Below, piece after piece: positions 34,967 to 47,539 of a stretch of 64,000 bases of DNA. The notes beneath the pieces are model-generated. The model did no database searches. It saw only the letters and a list, made by a program, of their open reading frames with translations, and had not been told where the DNA came from. The stretch is from Dasypus novemcinctus (Eukaryota; Chordata; Mammalia; Cingulata; Dasypodidae). Position numbers and translations under genes: made by a program. How positions within the stretch are numbered: position 1 is the stretch's first letter; each line of letters opens with the position of its first letter. The stretch spans positions 94,077,675 through 94,141,674 of the forward strand of contig NC_080683.1 of assembly GCF_030445035.2 (NCBI RefSeq), given 5' to 3'.

Positions 34967-37900
34967 GATATTAGCTGAAATAAAACCTTCCTGATATTGA
35001 ATAAAAATGTTTCCTGTGAATTAAGTATTTAATAAAAAAATGATTATTGTAGATAATCAATAGCTAGGAATTAAAGACATGAACTCATGATCTCATAGAG
35101 CAATTGTGTGTATAATTAAATAGAGGCTATTTCTGGCAAATGAAGCAGTTACTTCTGATGAAAGTACTCAGCAATGGTGCACTAGGGGAATCTGTGATCC
35201 TCAGGTCCTGAAAACTTTTAGAGGGGAGCAGAATAAAATGGAGGCAAGGAGCTTAAATTTCCATGTAGGAAAAATCTGTTGTGGACAGAGGGGCCGCACC
35301 AAAAGAACCTGAAATTTTTCCACCAGTACAAGTGCCACCCTGTACTGAAGAAATGTCCTATAGACCTCTTTCATTCCCTGTCTCCCATATCTACTCTACT
35401 TGTGCAACTGGAGAAATAAACCTAAGTAATCATGGATGCACTTGTTATAGCTTTTAATACACTTATCCACATAAAATTATAACTGGTTTTGGGTAAGTAT
35501 GTGCTTAAAGCAGGTTGAGTGAATAAGTAAATTAATTGAGTTATCTAATAAAGTCAAGTAACATGAAAGAACAATCCTTACTTTGAGCTTCTGAAACTAT
35601 CAAAGGATGAGAAGAATGGGAAGAAATCAACACTTCCCAGACATGTTCCTTCAGCACTTGACTTTGTTCTGAGTGTAAGTCTATAATATTGTTTGTTTTA
35701 ACTTGGGTTCAATTGTTATATTCTGTTTACTTTGACCTTGTTGGAATTCCAAATCTGTAAACTGCATTCCAACCAGACAGCAATATACCACTCACAGAGT
35801 AAACTCCCTACAAGAAGGATGAGATTACCTCATTTTAGTGAGAGATAAATTCATTAAAACACTTTAAAGGTTGGTGGAAGGTCTGGAGAACTTTTCAAGT
35901 ATTTGGAGTACAAAAATTTAATTTAATTTAATTCAAGCCTCATTTATCAAACACTTGGTTTGAGCTTGACGCTATGGGGACACATACAGGTATAATGGTG
36001 GTCGTTAAGAAACTCAGGATCTATGCAGTGGACATGTTCACTATAAATACAAGAGAAGGTGGAATGTATTAATAATTAATTCTCTGAACACAGTGGAAGG
36101 AAAAGTCACTTGGGGCTGGGGCCCAGGAGGAATTCATTCTTTGAACTGCAACAGCCATTTTGTGACTGCGAGGGAGACATGACTGATGTACTGAGATCTG
36201 TAGAGCAGGAAGAGAGCAAGAGCCTACGTGTCCTTGATGACATCACCGAGCCACTACCCAACCCAGCAGCTGCCTACCTCTGGAGTTTAAAATACTTACT
36301 TAAGATAATGCCACGTTCAGCCCAGCATTCTGCTCTCACACAGCTGAAAGTACCCAAAATGCTCTAGGGTCCAACAGTATGGCTCAGCTATGACAAGAGT
36401 TTGAAGGAAACTTAGGGGTTGCAATGAGAATGGAAAAGATGGGACCAAATGCCCCCATGACAATGGCATCCACCTCAATAAAGAATAGGGGAGAAGGAAC
36501 GGGTTTGGCAGGGGAGAGCAATGAATATAATTTTGGTGTTGCATTAGAGAACGCAGAAAAAAATCTGACATTCAGTGTGCTAAATAATTTGAAATAAATT
36601 TCACCAGAGCTTAACTCAGCATGGCAGCATACCCAATGGATTTAAGTATGCCTTATTCTCTACATGGTGAAGTGACATTTATCCAGAGTTGAAATTAATA
36701 GTACAAAGAAATGCTGACTGACTTCTTATTGGTTAAGCAAAGCAGATTAAACAAATGCATTCATCTGTTTCATCTGAAAGCTGACTTAATTGAGAATAAA
36801 AAGGGTCTTAAAGGGCCAAAAGAACGGGCATCCTTTCTCCGGAGGCAACTGGAGCATGCACACGGGCAAAAATGGAATGGCTCCAGAGACAGCATGGGAT
36901 TCTGGAATCAGGCCATGCAGCCCAGGAAAGAGGGGAAGGAACCCCCTAGGATAATGATGAAGGAAGCCCTGGCATCACAGCAATAGTCCTAAAGAGCAGC
37001 AGCCGGTACCATTTGGAGCAAGATGTCAGCAAGTTCCAGAAGGAATGTGCCTAAGGAACACAGAATTTTTTCAAAAGTTGAATATATCTCCTTTTTTTTC
37101 TGGCTCGCATGAGTAACTCTCCTTGGTTCCCAAGCTAACTCCCAAGGAGGCTGGGAGTCTCCCCATATACCAGGAAAAAAGAAAAGAACTACTATGGTGA
37201 ACACCTGTAATCTTCGCGACAGTGTCCAAAGCTGGATAATGAAGTTATTGCAGTGTACGCTAATGCAGAGGGAGCTAGCAGGAGCATAAATGAAGACTTG
37301 AAAGTGATTGTCCCTGGAGAGTTGGAATCAGTGGTGGGGCAAATGGGGACCAGGGACTGTGCAGTTTTTTAAATAAGCCTTTCAGAGGTATTCAGCTTTT
37401 AAACAAAAAACAGCACAGTAACTCGCTTGGGTCACAAAACTAGTTATGGAGAAGCAGGCGATAGGACCCAAGCCACCTTTCAATCTACTCTCAATTCATA
37501 TTAAGTGCCTCTGCCCACATGCCATGGCCGGGCTGGATTACAAGACTCCTGGCAGGACGCAGAAAGGTGATATTTCAACCAGGCAGCCAGTGAAGAGCAG
37601 AAGAGATGCTGAGTTAATGCACCACACACAATGTGGCTCAGGCGAGGGCCCCGGGAGGAAACTTCACAGGGCTTTCAAAAGACGGTAAAGTGCTGGCGAG
37701 CTCGATTTAAAGGGTCAGAAAGTGGCTACCTCCTTTCTGTTCCTTTCATGTGCACAGTGAAAGAGCAGAGGTATTCGATTTCTACCGTAGGTTTTTGAGT
37801 GTTAAGACCTAGAAAGCTATTGATGCGAAACTGCTCTTCAGTGACACAGCGCTTCAGCAAGCCATCCCCAGCTCAACCTGGGGTGAGGGCCACTTGAAGC

Positions 37901-39589
37901 TCCTTTTTTAGAATCTGACCCTAGCTTCGAGACAGCCTTTCCCCAAATGTGAGTTTCAAAGGTTGCCTGTAGACACATTTCAACGAAGAAGTCAGAAGTT
38001 GCAATTTGCGTACATCCACCAAATTCCTTTTCCGACTCTGACCAAAACTCTAGACCCTGGCTTTCCGCCTCTCCCTGTGACCCAAAACATAGAGAAAAAA
38101 AATCATTCTTTTGTTATGTATCAGTGCTGGCTCTTTGCCCCTTATTTACCAATTTCCCTTTCCTTCAATAAGTGGAATAAATGTGTTCTGATGCTTGCTT
38201 TAAATTCCCTGATTCTTGGGAGTGTTTCCTTGCTACAGGTTTTCCTTCACCTGCCAGGTAAACGAGCTTACCATTGTCCATTAAATTTGTCGCTTTGTTT
38301 GAGGACCGTGGGCAAACTTCAACAGGTAGTGTTTCATTCTTATCTCTCCGGCTGATCAGAAGAGGAAGTCTTGCTAGTTCCTCTCTAACTTGAAACTGAT
38401 TATTGGCTTCAGAATTACACAAAAGGTGATGCGGTTCTTTCCTCACCTGAAGGCATTTGAGGTGCCATTTGTGTGGTACTTACAAGCCCTGCTAAAAGGG
38501 GCAGCTGGCTATTTTCCTAATCTGTCTGTTTGCATCTTTAGGCATTGGGAAGGCACATAAAGGAGCTAAAGTGCAGAAGCTTTTACAGGTTTGTGCTGGA
38601 CTATAATGACTACCGGGAACAAAGACAAGGAAAAGCTCTTCTCAAATCTGTACTTCATCAGTTGACACGTTTGAGGATAATCTTGGGTAAACCTTCTAAA
38701 ATGGTTAGAACTTGCCATTTCTACAAATGTGAGATAAATTTAACAATCTGGAAAAGCATTTTTCATCCTGTAATTTCATGTTTTTTTCTTCATTTAGAAA
38801 CAGTACACAAATATGAGGTGTTAATCCTGCAGTTAGTGAGGACAATAAGATATACTGTAACGAGACATTGGTTAATGGTGTGGCTATAGGATTAATAAAA
38901 GGGAAAGAGTTTCACCTCTCTGTGATGACTTAGTTGTTGTTCTGCTTGAAAATTTGAGTTGAATTAGAGTTGAGTTGAGTCCCCTTCAGCACAAAGACTT
39001 TATTATTTTTGCAAAACTCGGTTTTAGATGAGTTCTTTAAATATGTCAGAAGATGGAATCCTTTATCAGAATCTCTGTAGATGAGGCCTGAGAAACTACA
39101 TTGCTCCCATGCTGTGCTGGAGATTGTGACACACAGTTTATGGGACACTCCTAACATCCAGCAATAGTGCCTGCTGCACTCTTTTGACAGTTTGAGATAG
39201 ATAAGTGTTTTTAAGAAAAGTGTTCTGCTATTAACAGAACAGATATATCCATAGCTTTAGATTCCAGATGAGTAATAGGAAACATTGAAATTTTGCTATG
39301 AAAATAAACTAGACTGATGTATGTACTTGTTATAGAGGCAGTTGCAGAATGGATCAAAAATTTTCTAAGGAGTATTTCCATAGGGATTTCCTCAAATACG
39401 TTAACAATTTTTTCTATTGAAATTCTAGTATGTACCAGAAAGCCTGGGACAGTTGACCTTGGCCTGGAGAACTTTGATGGTTGGAGTTAATCAATCAACT
39501 AAATCCATTATTAAAAGATTTATAAGATTCTTGGAATGCTTATTTTTTTAGTAGAAATGTAATTAAAAGATTTATTTAAAAAAGATGAA
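34967..39589. other. No gene seen; faint L2 trace at 35.9 kb
   Basis: Mostly unassigned. A weak L2-like reverse piece lies at about 35,935-36,060. The 36.1-38.5 kb part is GC-balanced with scattered CpGs and several short frames (for example 37,963-38,355, 130 codons, with 38,165-38,446 opposite). None has a domain, conserved start context or convincing splice sites. Confidence 0.4.
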
Positions 39590-39972
39590 TTAGGAGGTAA
39601 TCATTAGAGTTCTATTTGGGACAGTGGGAAACTTTTGGTAATAGATGGTGGTTATGGTAGCACAACATTGTGAACATAATTAACAGTCTTGAATTTCATA
39701 TTTGAATATGGTTAAAAGGGGGAAATGTTAGATTGTATGTATGGTTGGGAATAAAAATTTTTTTAAAAATCCATGGAACTGCACTACACAGGGAACCCTA
39801 AGTTAAACCATGGACTATAGTTAATTGTACAATGATAAAAATGTGCTTTCATCAGTTGTAAGAAATGTACCACACCAATATGAAATGTTAATAACAGGGT
39901 GATACATGGGATACCTGTGTCTTATGCATGATTGTTCTGCAAACCCACAACTTCCTTAATAAAAAAATAATA
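39590..39972 (+). mobile_element. LINE-1 3' end, xenarthran type
   Basis: Contains 'taaaccatggactatagtta', 'aatgtgctttcatcagttgt', 'atgattgttctgcaaaccca', and ends 'acttccttaataaaaaaata', an AATAAA signal followed by an A-rich tail. Related 3' ends lie at 57.3 and 57.5 kb. Confidence 0.7.
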
Positions 39973-40089
39973 ATAATTGGTCAAAATTGTGGGTTAAAGA
40001 AATTCAAGGTAATTTTTAAAATGCCAGTTACCCAACTACGAGCAGTATTCAGCTTTTAAAATACTGAGTACTTACATTTCCAAGATTTA

Positions 40090-40370
40090 CCATAGATTTA
40101 CCATAGATTGCTATGGTACTATAGCTATGGCTTTTGTAATAAATTAATAAAAAATCAATTAATAAAAATGCACTTAGCAAACAGGATAATCAAATTTATA
40201 GCAGTCTAGTCAGTGTAAAGCAAAATAAATAAACAAAGCAAAATTGCTTTTCCAAGGTTTAACTGTACCATATATTGCTATGGTTCTGTAGCTATAGATT
40301 TTGTACCAATCATTTATACATAGCAACAAGATAAAAAAAAATGAATTAGCATGTAAATAAAGTTGCTCAG
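40090..40370. repeat. Diverged local duplication
   Basis: 'accatagattgctatggtac' followed by 'tatagctatggcttttgtaa' (about 40,100-40,140) recurs as 'accatatattgctatggttc' and 'tgtagctatagattttgtac' (about 40,268-40,308), some 168 bp apart, each followed by an A/T-rich segment. Confidence 0.6.
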
Positions 40371-40589
40371 AAATGTTCATACAAAAGTTAACTAAATTTC
40401 CTCAAAATAATGATTGGGATTTTCATATGCCTTATGTTAAAATCTGCATTCTAAAGGTACTAATCCATCATGTTCAATTACCTTTCAGAGCTCTTGATAA
40501 TCCTGTCATACTGGCAGGTTGGAGGAAAATTCATTCTCTTATACAGTGTGGTAAAGCTGGAGGAATTGTAGCCACTCCTTTATTATTTA

Positions 40590-40705
40590 TTTGTTCATTA
40601 ATTTGTCAAACATATTGTGTATTTTCTATGTGCCTTGCACTATAAAAAGTTCTGGAAATTTATAGTGAATATGATAGACATAACCCCTGCCCTCCTTTAG
40701 GAATT
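40590..40705 (-). repeat. L2 LINE 3'-end relic
   Basis: Reverse L2 order: 'atttgttcattaatttgtca', 'ttttctatgtgccttgcact', 'tatagtgaatatgatagaca', 'cccctgccctcctttagga'. Confidence 0.65.
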
Positions 40706-41209
40706 GGAGGGGTGGAATATACCTGGCTTGAATTTTTAGATTTAAGGATCAAAATTTCTTCATTTAATAGTTGATTTTTATGAATTTCTTACAGATATTA
40801 GGAAAAAGACTTTGAAGTAGCCCACAAATATGGAATCTATTAAACTCAACCTATGTATGAGTCCTTTCCAACGAGGTAGTGTGTCACAATAAATGAAAAA
40901 ATTCTGCAAAAAATTTAAATTCTTCCCAATCATCTTATTAATTAGATGAAGTGGGCCACAACAATAATCATGAGCAACAGACCTGCATATAAAGCTTAGC
41001 TGTATATTATATGGGATGAGATTTGCAGTCTATTTAGAAATACGACATTTTTGAATTTTTGTGGATCATTGAGGTTAATGATAATGAATAGAATGAGCAA
41101 ATCTAGTTCAGGAGAATTCTGAATCTACAAATCATTGGGTGAACTCTGAATATCAGAGGAAATAACTTACTTGGTAAGTAGGAATAAAAATAACAATGGG
41201 AATTTATTT

Positions 41210-41860
41210 ATTTGATGTGTATTTTCCAATTAAAAAGCAGAATAGATATTTTTTAAAAGACACACTATAAGCTTTCTATGTGAGATAGACTTTAAATATA
41301 ATGACACAGATTGATATTTTACAAACAGTAAACATCAGAAAGCTGGGGTGAATGTATTTATATCAGATTAAATAGACTTCAAGACAAAGTATTATCAGCA
41401 CTAAAGAGAGGCATTTCATAACGACTGAAGGTTCAACTTATTAGGAAGATATAATCATAAATCAAAAATAAAACATGACAAAATAGTCAATATGAGAGTC
41501 AATAACAGAAATTTAGAAGACATGAAGTAAAAACAACAGAATTAAAGGAAGAAAAAACAACCGCACAATCATAGTTGGAGATTTTAATCTCTTTTGAGAC
41601 AACTGATAAATAAGTAGATGCAGAATCAGTAAAGTTATAGACAATATGAACAACATTATTAGCCAACTTAACTAGAGTAAAATTTATAGAATACCATACC
41701 CAGTAGCCTTTTAAAAAGGTGGTAGTGGTTTGTTTCCTGATTTGGGTAATGGTTACAGGTGTGTTCACTTTGTAACTACTCACTGAGTTGTTCAAGTAGG
41801 GGTTGCATACTCATATATGTGCCGTAATTTGATTTTTAAAAATTTGTTTTAAAACTCTGT
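41210..41860 (+). mobile_element. LINE-1 fragment, ORF2 endonuclease region joined to 3' UTR
   Basis: 41,240-41,705 follows the ORF2 endonuclease region ('atatcagattaaatagactt', 'atagttggagattttaatct', 'ttatagaataccatacccag'). At about 41,708 it passes directly to 3'-UTR-like sequence ('gggtaatggttacaggtgtg', 'ctactcactgagttgttc'). The RT and cysteine-rich regions are missing, implying an internal deletion of roughly 3 kb or two adjacent fragments. Confidence 0.65.
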
Positions 41861-41879
41861 ACATTGGCATCAATGAATA

Positions 41880-42145
41880 GATTGACTTGGTAGGAAATGG
41901 CAGTGGAGGCAGGGAGGCCAGGAGCAACTGTGCTCCAGGAAGTCATGTGAGAGGGGAAGGCATCAGATCTTCACAGATTCTGAAGGAGGTGGAGCTGACA
42001 ACATACTTGAATCCATTAAATGTGAGTGGTATCAGCAAGCAGGGAGTCAAAGTCGACTTCAGGGGTTCAGACTTGAGAGCTGTGTAAGAGTTGGTGCTGT
42101 TCCCTAAGTCAGAGGCCGCAGGAGGGAAAGTAGATTGAGCAAGAG
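41880..42145. repeat. Old unassigned dispersed repeat
   Basis: 'ggcagtggaggcagggaggc' and 'gagtcaaagtcgacttcagg' fit a purine-rich repeat found in many placental genomes. I cannot name the family. It is probably the same family as 47,540-48,140. Confidence 0.35.
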
Positions 42146-44470
42146 TCATTTCATAAGCTGGCCAAACTCAAGCCACATTTCTTCCCATAATTTTCTGCAT
42201 TACCTAGCACCGCAAACTCTCTACCTCTGGCCATTGTTAATAATATTCTCTCTACCTTTTCTTTAGTTTCCTCCTAGTCTTTGGATGTCACTCAGGAGTT
42301 TCTTACATGGAAGCCTTTACAGTTTCACCGGGTCAGAGTTAGGCTGGTACCATAACACATCATGCTATTTTATTCTTTAGCTTTCTTTGTCCCATGTCCT
42401 CAATCAAATCAAGAGAGGTATTTGATGTTTTGTTTTGTTTTTTTAATCTTGTATCCCAATAGTGGACACAATGGCTACATACTGAAGAGGTACTCAATTT
42501 CAGTGGAATTTGTATCTAGAAGGATGCATTAGGTATTTAATTAAACTCAATGAAGTATTCAAGTCAATGCCATCTATGGAATACAGATGGGGGGAGCAGG
42601 GAGGAAATCAAATCAGGGCACCTGACTAGCACAGTTTATAATTTAGTTAACAATTTAGGATTTTTTTTAAGAGCAACCTCCAAGCTTTTCTGAATAATGG
42701 TAAGTGCATTGTTAAATTGTTCAACTTTATCAAGAGTGGTACAATAAATTTTTAGAACATCCAATTAAACTCACTAAAACATACTTATAGAATATAACAC
42801 TTGGACATGATATAGATTTCCTTTAGTCCTTTTGGTATTTTTTTTCCCACAAACCGTAATTTTCATACTATGCCTTGTTGAACTGTATTTACAGGATATG
42901 GGCCACTTTATAAGAGTCACTCAGTAACTTTAGTCAGTCCTTAGTGTGGCTGTAGCTAAACCCTTTCTGCTCTTTATAACACTTTCTTCCCAGTGTTCAG
43001 ATACTTAACACAAAATGAAAGATCAAATGTATTTGAGATGAATGATTGGGAATATTTGTCAAAAATCTTCATTATATTATTCTTAATATCATTTATTAAT
43101 ACTTGCTCATGTTTTTCTTAGGATAATGCTTTATATTATTTATTTCAAATAGACATAGAACAATTACTTAAGAACAGTATTGGATCTAAAGAAAGTTAGA
43201 AGAAAGTGCTAAAGAAAAAAAATTATATCTTTAGCTGCCTTCCTAAATCATTCACCAAAAATACACCCAAGAATTATTACATGAAAATTACCACTAATAG
43301 TTTTTTAAAAAGATGTTTTGAAATATACTCTAAGAGTATAAATTTATCATTTTAAATCACTTTCTTCATATTAAATATCCATCTTTTTATAGAAAAGTTT
43401 ATCAGAAAAATCACCATAGCTTGAGCATGAATCATATAAAATATCTAAAATAATAATTAATAAGAAAATAGAAAAATAATGAAGGCTTTGGACTTGGGCT
43501 TGGGCTTGTTTCCTCCTATAAAATATTGGTTAATTTTAAGAATATTTTCTCCCAATAATGAATGCTCTTTTGGCTTGAATGCAATAATTTTAATAAATTA
43601 CTGATAATGGTTTTTTTTGGTCAGAACACTTCTCATCCAAATCCAAGAGTATGACTTCCTAATTTATGAAAACTGCTAGCCATCGCACATAAACACAGAC
43701 CTTCAGGGACAAAGTGTAAAATATATTAGGTGAGAATGACAAGGACATCCCCAACAGATAGTGTTTTTGAATAGAGAAATAGAAACTCCCTTCACAAAGA
43801 ACTGAGGGGATCTATTTGTGGTTTCATAAACCTATTTTGAAAAACCCAATTGTGGTTTCAGTATCAAAATAATGAAGTGCCAGTAGCATTTCTCCTCACA
43901 GTGAGGAATTAATTAAATGACCTCTATTATGATCTGGCTTCTAATAGCGCAGTTTCTGACATGAGACCCTTTTACCTTGGTTCTGAATTACAGTGAATCT
44001 TGTGGATGCTTTTGTTATAAATACTCATCTTGCTTCCTTATGTGTGATATGAGTTTCTATGATCATAGGATCACAATTATCCCTTTACTCCTTTCAAAGA
44101 ATTTGTATAGCCCCTTTCAAAAGAGAAACTCAAAGTGCTTTGCAAACACACCATTTACCCTAACCAATATAAAACACTGCCCTCATTTTATAAGGACAGC
44201 AATACCACTTTTCAGACAAATTGACAGCAAAGGGAAGTCTTAGATCACATGTAGCAAAAGGCACAGCAAAAGGCTAAGTTCTAAATATCAATTAATTTTT
44301 CCTTTATCAAAAAATACCTTGCTTTATGCAGTAGATGAGTTTCCTTTAACATTCATATAAATTGTTTCCAAGTCAAATCAACCTTAATGCATCTGAGGAC
44401 TGATTCCATAGCAATGAATTCTGTATCAGGACCTCTGTAGGATATTTGCATGTAATTAATTACTTTTTAT
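42146..44470. other. No gene seen; AT-rich
   Basis: Unassigned AT-rich sequence. A faint L2 3'-end resemblance lies near 42,445-42,520. A short 'ttgggcttgggcttg' repeat lies at 43,494-43,510. Confidence 0.4.
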
Positions 44471-44970
44471 TGTATCTGGTTTTTTTTTTTCTTTCTTATT
44501 TCTACCCCCCTCCCCATTGTCTGCTGTCTGTGTCCATTCGCTGTGTGTTCTTCTGTGTCTGTTGTATTCTCATTAGGCGGCTTTGGGAACCCATCGTGGG
44601 ACCTTCCAGAGTGCGAGAGAGGTGACCATTCTCTTGCTCCACCACAGCTCCCTACTTCACTGCATCTCATATTGTCTCTTCTCTGTGTCTTTCTTTCGTT
44701 GCATCATCTTGCTGTGTCAGCTTCTCTGTGTTGGCTGCACCACTCCTGGGTGGTCTGCCCTCCTGCACGGGGCTGCACTCCATGCTTGGGGGCCACTCCT
44801 TGCGCAGGGGACACCCCTGTGTTGGGCGACTCTCCTTGCATGTGGCAGCACTCCACATGGGCCAGCTCGCCGCACGGGCTAGGAGGTCCTGGGTATCGAA
44901 CCCTGGACCTCCTATATGGTAGACAGAAGCTCTATCCGCTGAGCCATATCCACTTCCCTGTACCTGTTTT
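44471..44970 (-). mobile_element. Dimeric tRNA-derived SINE with GC-rich body
   Basis: Body about 44,481-44,958. In reverse, head 1 is 'gtggatatggctcagcggat' with an intact B box 'gggttcgatac'. The GC-rich middle is related to the young DAS body, and a second tRNA-like unit lies at about 44,575-44,665. The flanks 'tgtatctggttt' and 'tgtacctgtttt' look like a degraded duplication. It may record the step linking the dimeric and long forms. Confidence 0.9.
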
Positions 44971-45267
44971 GTGAGTTTATTATACCCAACGAGTTTTCAG
45001 AAGGGAGGACAAAATATATACTGCATATTTCTGAGAAAAAATTAATTTTGAATAAGCAGGGAAAAATATAAACCTTCAATTTGTCTGAAAATTTGTATTA
45101 GGCACAAAATCCAATGGTTATTAGGCCAGGCAGGAAACATAATCAGTGTGTGGCTGAGTGTAGGGCAATAAGGGGAAGGGGAAGGTGGGCACTGTGGCAT
45201 ACATACAAGAGCCAAAATCTGAAGAGGCAACTACTGCCCAGATCTCAAACAGCCTGTTTGGTTTCTG

Positions 45268-45979
45268 GGGTATGTCTTAGTCTGTCAAAGGGCTGCCAAT
45301 GCAAAGTGCCAGAAAATGTGTTTCCTTTTATAAAGGAGATTTATTTGTGGGTAAAAGCTTATAGTCCCAAGGCTGTGAAAAGCCCAGTTCAAGGCACCAT
45401 AAGAGGTGCTTTCTCACCAAAGTCAGCTGCCTTGTGTTGAAGCAAGATGGTAGGAGTTCTGTGCCTGGTCTCTCCTTCCCCTCTGGTCTTTCTCTCTCAG
45501 GCTCAGCTGCTGCACTTTTTTCCCAATTTCAGTTGAAAGCTGGCACAGGGCTTGTCTCTTAGGGTTTCCTGTATCAGTTTTCGTTGGTCTGCTGTCTTCC
45601 CAATTTCAACCGTAAGCTATCAGGCAAATTGCTAATCTCTCCCTGGGGCCTCAGTTGTTGGAGTCTTCTCCTTTCTGTCACATGGCAGTATAAAAAATGA
45701 CAGTGCTCTCTTTTCTTGTGTCTGTCTTGGTCAGTCTTTCTCTGTGTTTCCATTTATATCAGACCCAGCAAGGGGGCAGAGACCCAACCTGGGTTACACC
45801 TTACTGATGTAGCCCTATGAAAAGCCTTGAAGTATCTTATCAAGTAATACAATCAAAGGCCCCTCAGATGAATTTAAGGCAATCAGAGGGTATCACACCC
45901 AGAAGAATAGATTAGTTGACAAACATAATCTTTCTTTTTTTTTTGGATTCATAAATTAATCTCAAACTGCCACAGGGTA
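45268..45979 (-). mobile_element. Long-form MaLR-like solo LTR, 702 bp, exact 5-bp TSD
   Basis: The LTR 45,273-45,974 begins TGTCTTAGTC and ends CTGCCACA, with an exact 'gggta' duplication at 45,268-45,272 and 45,975-45,979. It shares terminal blocks with the roughly 400-bp LTRs here but has about 300 extra bp in the middle (about 45,490-45,680), as does the LTR at 59.9 kb. A 5-bp duplication is expected for ERVL/MaLR. Confidence 0.85.
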
Positions 45980-46279
45980 CAAGACCATTTTACCATATCT
46001 TCTGATTTTTCAAGAATGATGACAGCCCACATGTTTATGTGGACTTTCCTGGTATCCTCATTCAAAATCTTTCAGAAATCACTGGACAGGCCAAACAGAC
46101 AATTATGTTGACTAGTTTAGATCTATAGGGCACTGATTTGAGAGATTCATATAATAACATGGTCAGGAAAAACGCAAGCATGCAGAAGTTAACCCTTAAG
46201 ATAATGAAATTGAAAGGAAATCCCAAGAAGCCATCCAGATTTTATATGAAGGTAGATCTGCATTAAAACTACTGAGGCT

Positions 46280-46345
46280 GTTTATTCATTCTACAAATAT
46301 TTACTCTAAGCATCAACTCATGTCAGGTATTGTGCTAGGTGGTAC
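46280..46345 (-). repeat. L2 LINE 3'-end relic
   Basis: 'ttattcattctacaaatatt' followed by 'gtcaggtattgtgctaggtg' is the reverse L2 3' end, directly next to the following LTR. Confidence 0.65.
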
Positions 46346-46350
46346 AGGTA

Positions 46351-46809
46351 TGTTCTAATTTCCTGGCTGTTAAAACAAATACCATATTATGGGTTGGCTT
46401 AAACAAGGGGAATTTATTGGCCCACTGTTTTGAGGCTGGGAGAACTCCAAAATGCAAGGCAACATCAAACCAATGCTTTCTCTCAGAAGACTAGCATTCT
46501 GGGTCTGGCTGCCACCGATTCTTGGTCCTTTGCTTTTCTGCCACTTGGTGACCTCTCCTGGCTTCTCTGGATTTCATCAACTTCTAGCTTCTTCCCACAT
46601 CTTTCTCCCTGTGTGTTTGAATTTTATTCTGCTTATAAAGGACCCCAGTAGTAGGATTAAGACCCATCCTGATCCTGTTGTGGCCACACCTTAGCTGAAG
46701 TCACCTCATCCTCATCAAAAGTCCTATTTACAATAGGTTCACATTCATGAGACTGCATTAAATTTAAGAACATGTTTTTCCTGGTGGAACATAACTCCAA
46801 GCCACTGCA
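46351..46809 (-). mobile_element. MaLR-like solo LTR, about 459 bp
   Basis: Shows 'ggcttaaacaaggggaattt', 'cttataaaggaccccagtag', 'tcctatttacaataggttca' and a terminus near 'ccactgca'. Flanks 'aggta' and 'gtgta' agree at three of five positions, so ends are probable rather than proven. It is the opposite orientation to the element at 18.3 kb. Confidence 0.75.
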
Positions 46810-47539
46810 GTGTATGACCCTGAACAGGATGCAGTCCTTCCCTTCTTTTGAAGAGATTGGGGACTGCCTATCCCACAGCTTCGCATTTCCAAGTGGAGTG
46901 GAGGGAGAACTACTACCATAATCGTCCTGCCTCTAGCTCTGTATCCCCACTCTCTTCTCCCAAAGGGAGTAGGAATGGCTTCCTTCATTAACGAGGTTTG
47001 TTTTTTTCTTAAGAAGAACCTGGGTAAGAATAGGTTAGCATACTCTTCTCTCTCTTTAGGAATCCTTGCATGCATTCTCATCTGCTCTTGGTCTTACAGA
47101 GAACAGCTGAAATTTTAAAGGATAAATCCAGTTCTAGAAAGAGATAGAAAACCGTATGCCCTTCAATATATCTCTAAAGTTTAAAAAGTTGATTACAGTG
47201 ACATTAGACTCCTCTGTCTCCTTTTCTGGGCAGTTGCAAGCTGAGGGTGGCAGGGGTGAGGGCTGAGGGTAGTGGGATGCTAACTACTGGGTCTTGTGAA
47301 TCATCAACAATCTCCTAGAATCTAAACCCAAGTGGGAAATGTTGGTTTTGTGGTGAGGGAAATATACAGTGCAATGAGAACACACAGCAGGGGGCCTTAC
47401 CCAGGATGCAGAAAGTCAGAAAAGACTTGTCAAAAACTTGCAGAGTAAATATGCATTTATCCAGCTAAAAACATGAACAAGTGTGGAGAAAGAATGTTCC
47501 TGAAATTGGAAGCACCATATCTAGAGGCTCTGGGGCCAG
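46810..47539. other. No gene seen
   Basis: Unassigned sequence between an LTR and an old repeat. A 'ggctgagggtggcagggg' type imperfect repeat lies near 47,240-47,270. Confidence 0.4.
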
